A stretch of 6,937 bases of DNA from Chitinophagaceae bacterium (lineage in GTDB: Bacteria; Bacteroidota; Bacteroidia; Chitinophagales; Chitinophagaceae), in contig DPWF01000197.1 of NCBI GenBank assembly GCA_003526435.1, forward strand, positions 1 to 6,937, in the 5' to 3' direction. This document shows, one piece after another, positions 1 through 6,937 of the stretch; the stretch's first letter is position 1, and the number at the start of each line of letters is the position of its first letter. The position numbers and the translations under genes are program-made. The notes under the pieces are model-generated. The model searched no databases and was not told the DNA's origin. It saw only the letters and a list, made by a program, of their open reading frames with translations.

Positions 1-2900
1 GTACGTTCTGCCAATACCTGTTTACGCATTGCTGCATCTTTTTCACGATCGAAATAGATGGTACCATCTACTATGGTTTTTTCTGCTTTTGCATAAATGC
101 TCAATGGATGATCGCTCCATAAAACAAGATCGGCATCTTTACCCGCCTTGATACTTCCCACTCTGTCGTCAACATGCAACATTTTAGCCGGATTGATGGT
201 TACCATTTTCAATGCTTCTTCCTCACTCATACCACCATATTTCACACTTTTTGCTGCTTCCTGGTTGAGACGACGCGCCATTTCTGCGTCATCAGAATTA
301 ATGGCTACAGTCAATCCTACTTTATTCATGATATAGGCATTGTATGGAATAGCATCGGTTACCTCTACTTTATAAGCCCACCAGTCTGAGAAGGTAGATG
401 CAGCAGCACCATGCGCTTTCATCTTATCGGCTACTTTATATCCTTCAAGGATATGTGTAAAGGTATTGATACGGAATCCGAACTTCTCAGCCACACGCAT
501 GGTAGCTGTGATTTCGCTTTGTACATAAGAGTGACAGGTAATAAAACGCTGTTTGTTCATGATTTCAACCAATGCGTCCAGCTCCAGATCGCGACGTGTG
601 CCTTTTGGATCGGCTTTCATGGCTTTCTCATATGCTACTGCTCTGTTGAACGCATCAGTCAACACCTGCTCCACACCCATACGTGTATCGGGGAAGCGGT
701 TATTGCTGGTTGATGAAGTACGTTTTACGTTTTCACCCAATGCAAACTTGATGAAGGGATCCCAGTTTTTGAATTTCAGTTCTTCATCATTCACTCCCCA
801 ACGCAATTTGATCAGTTGCGTCTGACCACCAATGGTATTGGCTGACCCATGCAGAATATGCGATGTTGTTACACCACCACTTAACTGGCGATAGATATTG
901 ATATCATCAGGATCGAGGTTGTCCTGCATACGAACTTCAGAAGTTACGCTCTGCGCGCCTTCATTGGTTGAAGCCGATGCAATATGTGAGTGCTCATCAA
1001 TGATACCGGCAGTAAGATGTTTGCCTGTACCATCAATAATAGTTGCGGCAGCATCACTCAGGTTTTTACCCACGCGTGAAATTTTACCGGCTTTTACCAA
1101 TACATCCGTTCCTTCCAGTTTACCTTCTTTTTCACTGGTCCAAACGGTAGCGTTTTTAATCAGGTAAGTTCCCTGCTGCGGTAAAGTAGAGTCTGTGCCA
1201 TATGCCGTAAACGGATAGGTTGTTTTACCAATCCTGCTGGGAGGTGTTGGTCTGGTGCGGGCCGTAGCTGTATCTGGTTTGGTTGAATTGAGCTTAGCAG
1301 TCCAGGTCATTCTGTTGCCTTCTGCATCTTCTGCCATACCATTCCAGTCGCCACCATTATTAAATCCGCTGAAGCGGATGATATTACGTGAACGTTTTTC
1401 TGGCGCAAAGCTGAATTTCACGGCTTTTCCATCATAGCTGAAAGTAGCGGTAACGGTATCTTTTGCAATTACAGTAGCCGATGAACTGCTTTTAACATCA
1501 ACCGAATAAGTATTGCTTCCTTTTGGTCCGTTGGTGGTTAAAGTGTATAAGCCTGTAACGCTGTTCCATGCGCTTTCATTTACGGCATGTTTTATACCCT
1601 GTACCCAGTTTTGGAGAATGGTTGTTCTTTCGGCAAAAACGGGGCCTGTGGTAATTACGAAGTTGGCGAGTTTGCCATTATCAATACTTCCTACTTTATC
1701 ATATACACCCAGCCAGGTAGCAGGTGTTTTGGTCAATGCTTCCATCGCCGCTTTTTCTGATAAACCATTTTCCATGGCTTTTCTCAGGTTGGTCATGAAC
1801 GTACGGGCATCGCGCAGGTCGGCAGAGGTTAAGGCGAATGAAATACCTGCTTTTTCAATAGCAGCCGGGTTGGTGGGTGCCAGTTCCCAGTTTTTCATAT
1901 CGGCCAGTGAAACCAGACGGGCATCATTTGGATCTTCAACATCCATGGCCGCAGGGAAATTCAATCCAACGATCAATGGTGCTTTGGTAGCAGCCACTTC
2001 TTTAATACGCTGGTATTCTTTACCTGTTGCTTTCAGTATATACTGAACACCAAACTCATCGCCTACACGGTCGGCACGTATGATGTTCCAGAAATCATTG
2101 CCTGCTCTGTCGGCCGGATCAAAAATTTGTGGAAGTGATTGCTGTTCATTAAAATATTTCAAAGTAATATTTACACCATCGCCTTTCAGCCCCGATGCAG
2201 ATGGATTGTTCTTATACCATTGAGCATCTAAATATGTCTGACGCAATAATGCAATGGTTCCCATCAATGAACCCGGATATGACTGTCCGGATGTTCCTTT
2301 GTTAAATGAAAGATGGGCAGAAGCCTTGTCTTTCACTATCAAATAATTATCTGCATCATTGGCCAGTGTTACCACTGTTCCGGTTCCGCGGGTAATACCG
2401 TCTTTCTGGTGAGAGAGAACGGTACCAAAACCCATATCACGTAAAGGTTTGGCACGGGCCTCATCGGCGGTAAATATTTTGTATGCATTTACATCAGACT
2501 TCAAAGCCTGGTTCCAGCCATAAGCACCTTTCTGGTTAGAGGTTAACTGCGCAGGGGCATTGAAGTTAAATCCTCCGCCAGCCTGCTGACGCTGTGCCTG
2601 TGGCATGCCATAATCGCTGAAGATATCAATGAAAGAAGGATATATATATTTATCCTTACAGTCAACGACTACCGCATCTTTCGGAATGGCAACAGCATTT
2701 CCTACGGATACAATTTTTCCATCACGAATTACAAGTGTGGCATTGGTTAATGTGGTTTGTGCATCTTTTACAATGGTGGCATTGGTAAACGCATAACATC
2801 CGTCGCGCTTATCACCAACACCATTGACCTGAAATGTTTCCTGGGCCTGTAGCAAGGATGCAAACAGGAGCCCCGAAAACAGGAGCTTTAGTCTTCTCAT
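1..2900 (-). CDS. Exported tandem amidohydrolase family protein (C-terminus cut by window edge)
   Basis: The frame is open from the ATG at 2898-2900 to the window edge, 966 codons with no stop, so the C-terminus is missing. Residues 1-19 form a signal peptide (basic start, Leu-rich core, cleavage probably after LQA), implying export. Two amidohydrolase-like halves follow. The N-terminal half (about 34-420) has the usual opening (NATLVIRDGKIVSVG) and closing (GSIDNGKLANFVI) segments, but where HxH is expected it reads DIFSD (92-96). A beta-rich linker (about 420-575) separates it from the C-terminal half (577 onward). That half has DEHSH with H637 and H639, the segment LHGSANTIGGQ (from L683), H790, H816, and D870 in NSDDAE, then the typical GSIKAGKDADLVLW. 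These are the metal ligands of imidazolonepropionase/dihydroorotase-like amidohydrolases, so this half should be an active metal-dependent hydrolase of C-N bonds; the substrate is unknown. A promoter-like element lies 32 bp upstream. Family assignment is confident; specificity is not. Confidence 0.9.
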   Translation of the reverse strand, partial: MRRLKLLFSGLLFASLLQAQETFQVNGVGDKRDGCYAFTNATIVKDAQTTLTNATLVIRDGKIVSVGNAVAIPKDAVVVDCKDKYIYPSFIDIFSDYGMPQAQRQQAGGGFNFNAPAQLTSNQKGAYGWNQALKSDVNAYKIFTADEARAKPLRDMGFGTVLSHQKDGITRGTGTVVTLANDADNYLIVKDKASAHLSFNKGTSGQSYPGSLMGTIALLRQTYLDAQWYKNNPSASGLKGDGVNITLKYFNEQQSLPQIFDPADRAGNDFWNIIRADRVGDEFGVQYILKATGKEYQRIKEVAATKAPLIVGLNFPAAMDVEDPNDARLVSLADMKNWELAPTNPAAIEKAGISFALTSADLRDARTFMTNLRKAMENGLSEKAAMEALTKTPATWLGVYDKVGSIDNGKLANFVITTGPVFAERTTILQNWVQGIKHAVNESAWNSVTGLYTLTTNGPKGSNTYSVDVKSSSSATVIAKDTVTATFSYDGKAVKFSFAPEKRSRNIIRFSGFNNGGDWNGMAEDAEGNRMTWTAKLNSTKPDTATARTRPTPPSRIGKTTYPFTAYGTDSTLPQQGTYLIKNATVWTSEKEGKLEGTDVLVKAGKISRVGKNLSDAAATIIDGTGKHLTAGIIDEHSHIASASTNEGAQSVTSEVRMQDNLDPDDINIYRQLSGGVTTSHILHGSANTIGGQTQLIKLRWGVNDEELKFKNWDPFIKFALGENVKRTSSTSNNRFPDTRMGVEQVLTDAFNRAVAYEKAMKADPKGTRRDLELDALVEIMNKQRFITCHSYVQSEITATMRVAEKFGFRINTFTHILEGYKVADKMKAHGAAASTFSDWWAYKVEVTDAIPYNAYIMNKVGLTVAINSDDAEMARRLNQEAAKSVKYGGMSEEEALKMVTINPAKMLHVDDRVGSIKAGKDADLVLWSDHPLSIYAKAEKTIVDGTIYFDREKDAAMRKQVLAER

Positions 2901-2931
2901 GGTAGTGTTTAGATTGGTTTTTGGAAGACTT

Positions 2932-2960
2932 TAAAGCTACAGAAATAAGCGAGCCCGCAA
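2932..2960 (-). promoter_or_regulatory. Candidate Bacteroidota-type promoter for the amidohydrolase gene
   Basis: On the minus strand a TTG (2958-2960, within TTTTTTGC) is followed after 18 bp by TAGCTTTA (2932-2939). This fits the Bacteroidota sigma factor pattern of a -33 TTG and a -7 TAnnTTTG, with one mismatch in the last base. Transcription would begin near 2925, giving a short A-rich leader of about 25 nt without a Shine-Dalgarno sequence, which is usual in this phylum. It was found by eye. Confidence 0.5.
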
Positions 2961-3023
2961 AAAAGGTTTTATTGTTTTAAGGATGAATGGATAAAAGCAA
3001 TCGGTAAACAGGCGTTCTATTTC

Positions 3024-3047
3024 TGCACCGGAATTAATTCCGGTGCA
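3024..3047 (-). terminator. Perfect GC-rich hairpin after the S33 hydrolase gene
   Basis: A perfect 24-bp palindrome: arms TGCACCGGAA (3024-3033) and TTCCGGTGCA (3038-3047) around a TTAA loop. It begins 13 nt past the stop codon of the S33 gene and so probably ends or protects that transcript. Neither side has a clear U-tract (GAAATAGAA follows on the minus strand), so it is not a textbook intrinsic terminator. A binding site for a dimeric protein is the alternative. Confidence 0.55.
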
Positions 3048-3060
3048 GGGACACATAGAT

Positions 3061-4074
3061 TTATTTTGATGTGTCTGTTTCCTTTATGAATTTAATAACC
3101 CCATCCATAAATACTTTCTGGTCATCCCACATAGACAAATGGCTTCCGTTCGGACAATAGAGGTATTGCCCGTTTTTCACCTGTTTGCTCATCCATTCCA
3201 TATGTGCCGGATCCATGGTGTCGTATTTGGCACCAACTGTTAATGTGGGCACGGTAATTTTGGGAAGATCCATCTTACGATCCCAGGTAAGCAAACGACC
3301 ACCTACTTTAAACTCGCTGGGTCCCTGCATCATTACATAAATGGTTTCATTAATGTGTTTAAAGGCTCTTGCCACCGGATCGGGCAATTCGGGAAGGCGA
3401 CAAAGGTGTTGTGTATAATATTCTTTGAAAACAAGTTCCTGGTAGGTTGGGTCTTTAAACAGGCCTTTGTCTTCATAAGATCGTAAAGTGTCGATCAGTG
3501 AGGGTCTCATTTGTGAGCGCAACACTCCATTGTATTTTTCATAATCGGGAATACTGGCCATCATATTACAAATGATAAGCCCCTTCAGGTTTTGCTGGTA
3601 TTTGAGTGCATATTCAATACCAAGCATACCACCCCAGGAATTTCCGAGCAGGTAAAAATTATCTTTGTTCAAACCCAGCGCAATACGAACCTGCTCTACT
3701 TCTTCCACAAATCTTTCAGTGGTCCATAGAGAGCTGTCTGTTGGCTGGTCGCTGTAATAAGACCCGAGCTGATCGTATTCAATCATTTCAAAACCCTCTT
3801 TGGGAAAGAAACTTTCAAAGGCTTCCATGTACTCATGGGTCATGGCCGGACCGCCATGTAACAGCAATACTTTGATGCGGGGGTTATTGCCGATGGTTTT
3901 GGTCCACACTTTGAATGTACCCACCGGTGTTTTGATGGGAATCATTTTGATGCCCGCCACTTGTACGCCGGAATCTTTGGGTGCGAAATAATCTGTAACT
4001 GTTGTTTGTTTTTGATGGCAGGAGAGAACCTGGATGAGAAGGATGAAAAGAAGGATGGTTTTGATGGGTCTCAT
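3061..4074 (-). CDS. Lipoprotein alpha/beta hydrolase, proline iminopeptidase (S33) family
   Basis: The product has 337 residues and is complete. Residues 1-19 are a lipoprotein signal: MRPIK, a hydrophobic stretch, then the lipobox VLSC with C19 as the lipidated Cys, so the enzyme should be membrane-anchored in the envelope. The rest is an alpha/beta hydrolase with the marks of proline iminopeptidases: HGGP at 73-76 (oxyanion region, followed by Ala rather than the common Gly), YDQLGSYYSD at 100-109, the nucleophile elbow GNSWGG with S146, D285 in GAKYDTMDP, and H312 in NGSHLSMWDD. The middle (about 170-260) is the helical cap that shapes the substrate pocket. The family removes N-terminal proline or other residues from short peptides, but many members have other amide or ester substrates, so specificity is open. 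Cytoplasmic relatives lack the lipobox. No Shine-Dalgarno is visible; TATATTTA at 4094-4101 (minus strand) could be a -7 box but has no TTG at the right distance. A strong hairpin follows the stop. Confidence 0.9.
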   Translation of the reverse strand: MRPIKTILLFILLIQVLSCHQKQTTVTDYFAPKDSGVQVAGIKMIPIKTPVGTFKVWTKTIGNNPRIKVLLLHGGPAMTHEYMEAFESFFPKEGFEMIEYDQLGSYYSDQPTDSSLWTTERFVEEVEQVRIALGLNKDNFYLLGNSWGGMLGIEYALKYQQNLKGLIICNMMASIPDYEKYNGVLRSQMRPSLIDTLRSYEDKGLFKDPTYQELVFKEYYTQHLCRLPELPDPVARAFKHINETIYVMMQGPSEFKVGGRLLTWDRKMDLPKITVPTLTVGAKYDTMDPAHMEWMSKQVKNGQYLYCPNGSHLSMWDDQKVFMDGVIKFIKETDTSK

Positions 4075-4141
4075 AGCATTTGATTATTGCTATTAAATAT
4101 AGTTATTGTTTTTGGGGGAGTAGTGAATGGTGCAAATAATT

Positions 4142-4194
4142 AAGCCACAGATTCGCAGATTATTATAGTAAACCAATCAGTAAATCTGTGGCTT
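4142..4194 (-). terminator. Long inverted repeat in the gap after the hypothetical gene, likely terminator or dispersed repeat
   Basis: Perfect 12-bp arms AAGCCACAGATT (4142-4153) and AATCTGTGGCTT (4183-4194) enclose a 29-nt spacer. It lies 22 nt past the stop of the upstream gene. On the minus strand the right-hand side runs into TTAATTATTT, and on the plus strand into TTTCTTT, so it could end transcripts from either side. Next to the left arm the unit [C/G]CAGATT is repeated (CACAGATT CGCAGATT), which hints at a repeat-derived element rather than a simple hairpin. Confidence 0.5.
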
Positions 4195-4216
4195 TTCTTT
4201 ATGCCTACCTTGTCGT

Positions 4217-4900
4217 CTATTGTTCTTTTAGTAATGACTTAAAATCTATTTTATCAAAGTCTATTATCTCTTGTACTTTGCTTGTTGGACAATAATTTAC
4301 TATGATGGGAAATAAGTGTACTTTTTTTGCATCAACCATTAAAACCCGGTTCACCCCTTCCCTGTATTTTGTTGGGCCGAAGGTTACGACAGCTATTCCT
4401 TTTGCTGTGTCAACCAATTTTATTTCAACACGTCTGCCTTCCCAGTAGTTGGTTGCTTCAATTATTGCATGTGTTTTTGAGGGAAAAGAAATTTTATCGA
4501 GTCTGCCAGGCTCAGGTCCTTCCATGGTATAGTTGATCGTTGTACTATCTGTTATTTCAAAACGAAAATGATAGCCCCAGTCACAAGGTCTGTACAAGTA
4601 ATTTTTCCCTTTCAGTTGGTATAATACAATCCATTTTCTGGGAAAGTTTTCAGGAACTGTTTTCTTATGCTTTAAAGGACGGAGTCTTTTCAGTTGTTCA
4701 AAATAGGTGGCACTATCATAATGATTGAATACAAAATTTGTGAGCTCTCTTTTCGCTCTTCCGCTTGTATCAATAAAGATAGCCGGAGACCCGGGATTGG
4801 ATCCTTCAGTGAGTTCTCCTTTTACAAATGCAGTATCCGCATGTTGAGCAAATGTTGTGTACGATATAATAAGCGCTAAAAGTGAGATGTATCTTTTCAT
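4217..4900 (-). CDS. Exported protein of unknown function
   Basis: I do not recognise this 227-residue protein. Residues 1-18 are a clear signal peptide (MKRY, a hydrophobic core, TFA before a Q at 19), so the mature protein is probably periplasmic or secreted; there is no lipobox and no further membrane span. The mature part begins with a low-complexity, Gly/Pro/Ser-containing stretch, then a basic segment (KRLRPLKHKK, about 70-79), then alternating hydrophobic/polar segments with several aromatic residues (KWIVLYQLKGKNYLYRPCDW, about 89-108), suggesting a small beta-rich domain. Two Cys are present, in RPCDWG and NYCPTS, which could pair after export. No catalytic motif is evident. The start is supported by the signal peptide; AGAAGG abuts the ATG, too close to act as a normal ribosome site. 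No promoter-like element is seen in the 116 bp upstream, so it may be read through from the DUF3830 gene. Sampled GC is about 30-50 percent, lower than in mnmG. Confidence 0.8.
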   Translation of the reverse strand: MKRYISLLALIISYTTFAQHADTAFVKGELTEGSNPGSPAIFIDTSGRAKRELTNFVFNHYDSATYFEQLKRLRPLKHKKTVPENFPRKWIVLYQLKGKNYLYRPCDWGYHFRFEITDSTTINYTMEGPEPGRLDKISFPSKTHAIIEATNYWEGRRVEIKLVDTAKGIAVVTFGPTKYREGVNRVLMVDAKKVHLFPIIVNYCPTSKVQEIIDFDKIDFKSLLKEQ

Positions 4901-5016
4901 CCTTCTGTTTGTTTAGCGAGCGCCTGATTACCGAAGCCAATGTTGATAACCGACCAACCATGTAGGAATAATGATGAACTTACTTTTCATGCTACTGTAT
5001 GACGGACTCGGTGAGA

Positions 5017-5436
5017 CTACTTTTCATATAAAGAAATCATCAACTCCTGTGAGCCATTTTTCCAAATACTATTTCCCAGGTCTATTAATTTTTGTTTGTC
5101 TGCTTCCATCACTTTTGCAAAAACGTTACAGGCATCTAACCCTTTTCCTTCACCATAATAAATACCAAAACAGTTGGCTGTTTTTGCCCTGGCTGGTTTA
5201 CTTGGTCCAAAAACAACTTCTCCGGGTTCTGTGAAAACGGTTGCGTTTTCCTGGATGATATCCAGCCTGGGTACATCATCTATCCAGATTTCCTGTCCAG
5301 AAACCCTGGCATGGTAAAACGTTCTTGTAAAAGGTAAAATGCTTTTAAATGCCGCGGATGTTGATGGAGCATCCTCATGATAAAACTCAAACCTTATTTC
5401 CTCTCCATTTTGTGTTGTTAGCTTAAATCCAGCCAT
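5017..5436 (-). CDS. DUF3830 family protein, probable cyclophilin-like fold
   Basis: The 139-residue product is complete, with no signal peptide, so it is probably cytoplasmic. The pattern matches what I know of DUF3830: an N-terminal strand pair, EDAPSTSAAF (21-30) with a helix before LPF, the signature HARVSGQEIWI (42-52), ENATVFTEPGEVVFGP (63-78), then GIYYGEGKG (91-99) and NVFAKVME (104-111), ending in a helix and a last strand (LMISLY). The DAP-x-T start of the helix and the following HARxSG are what link this family to the cyclophilin-like barrel. The family has no firm biochemical function; despite the fold, the residues of prolyl isomerases are not obviously kept, so isomerase activity should not be assumed. 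It lies 112 bp downstream of mnmG with its own promoter-like element between them, so the link to mnmG is positional only. No Shine-Dalgarno is visible before the ATG. Confidence 0.75.
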   Translation of the reverse strand: MAGFKLTTQNGEEIRFEFYHEDAPSTSAAFKSILPFTRTFYHARVSGQEIWIDDVPRLDIIQENATVFTEPGEVVFGPSKPARAKTANCFGIYYGEGKGLDACNVFAKVMEADKQKLIDLGNSIWKNGSQELMISLYEK

Positions 5437-5487
5437 ATGCTTTGTCGTATTATTTTATTGACGCTTTTCTCAAAAGTGCTTTATACG

Positions 5488-5508
5488 TCTGGCGCTAATA
5501 ATCTGGCG
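5488..5508. repeat. Short direct repeat TCTGGCG x2 in the DUF3830 leader
   Basis: TCTGGCG occurs at 5488-5494 and again at 5502-5508, a period of 14 bp, separated by CTAATAA. It lies at or just past the expected transcription start of the DUF3830 gene, where a repressor or RNA-binding site could act. Two 7-mers are weak evidence on their own. Confidence 0.3.
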
Positions 5509-5514
5509 ACAATT

Positions 5515-5543
5515 CAAAAATAGTCTGAGGCTCTTTAATTCAG
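5515..5543 (-). promoter_or_regulatory. Candidate Bacteroidota-type promoter for the DUF3830 gene
   Basis: On the minus strand TATTTTTG (5515-5522) matches the -7 consensus TAnnTTTG exactly. Eighteen bp upstream is CTG (5541-5543), one base off the -33 TTG. Transcription would start near 5508 and give a leader of about 70 nt before the ATG at 5436. The element sits just after the mnmG stop, which suggests the DUF3830 gene can be transcribed independently of mnmG. Confidence 0.4.
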
Positions 5544-5548
5544 CATTT

Positions 5549-6937
<1,389 letters not shown>

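Noticed and set aside
148..1437. Several plus-strand open frames of 60-100 codons
   Set aside because: All lie antisense to the conserved C-terminal amidohydrolase half and none resembles a protein family.
1513..2046. 177-codon open frame on the plus strand inside the amidohydrolase gene
   Set aside because: It is antisense to a long frame with clear domain motifs and its translation is low-complexity Ser/Ala/Leu-rich with no recognisable family, so it is a shadow of the real gene.
4094..4101. TATATTTA as a -7 box for the S33 gene
   Set aside because: No TTG lies at about 18-20 bp upstream and the leader would be only about 12 nt, so it was mentioned but not called as a promoter.
4928..4990. 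Minus-strand 20-codon ORF (starts MKSKF) between the DUF3830 and unknown exported genes
   Set aside because: It is too short, has no ribosome site or promoter, and no recognisable peptide character; chance is the likeliest explanation.
4981..5027. 10-bp direct repeat TACTTTTCAT at 4981-4990 and 5018-5027, one copy over the DUF3830 stop codon
   Set aside because: It is AT-rich and occurs only twice, and nothing such as target duplication flanks or an inserted element lies between the copies.
5523..5548. Possible terminator after mnmG (CTGA/TCAG stem then ATTTTT)
   Set aside because: The stem has only four or five pairs with a long loop, and the T-run is better explained as the -7 box of the next gene.

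Overview
The window looks like chromosomal DNA of a member of the Bacteroidota, probably near the Chitinophagaceae. The reasons are moderate GC, start codons without a convincing Shine-Dalgarno sequence, promoter-like elements of the Bacteroidota form (TTG, about 18 bp, then TAnnTTT[G/A]), MnmG sequence features, and a secreted amidohydrolase of about 1000 residues. The phylum is fairly secure; the family is a guess. No sign of an insertion sequence, phage, CRISPR array, tRNA or rRNA was seen.

All five genes lie on the minus strand, so transcription runs from high to low coordinates. In that order they are: (1) mnmG, 5' end cut by the window edge, encoding the FAD enzyme for tRNA wobble-uridine modification (5549-6937); (2) a small DUF3830 protein with a probable cyclophilin-like fold (5017-5436); (3) an exported protein of unknown function (4217-4900); (4) a lipoprotein serine hydrolase of the proline iminopeptidase (S33) family (3061-4074); (5) a very long exported amidohydrolase, 3' end cut by the window edge (1-2900). 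The gaps are 112, 116, 142 and 160 bp, so no stretch over 300 bp is empty.

The gaps hold control elements rather than genes. There are candidate promoters before the amidohydrolase and before the DUF3830 gene, a perfect GC-rich hairpin just after the S33 gene, and a long 12-bp-arm inverted repeat after the hypothetical gene. These hairpins and promoters suggest mostly separate transcription units, not one operon. mnmG is housekeeping. The last three products all carry export signals, so the left two thirds of the window is a cluster of cell-envelope or secreted proteins, two of them hydrolases. A shared role in peptide or amide breakdown is possible but is only inference from adjacency.

The most notable observation is in the amidohydrolase. 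It has two amidohydrolase-like halves. The C-terminal half keeps the metal-binding HxH, two later His and the Asp, while the N-terminal half has lost all of these ligands and looks like a catalytically dead copy. No clearly new multi-gene system was found.
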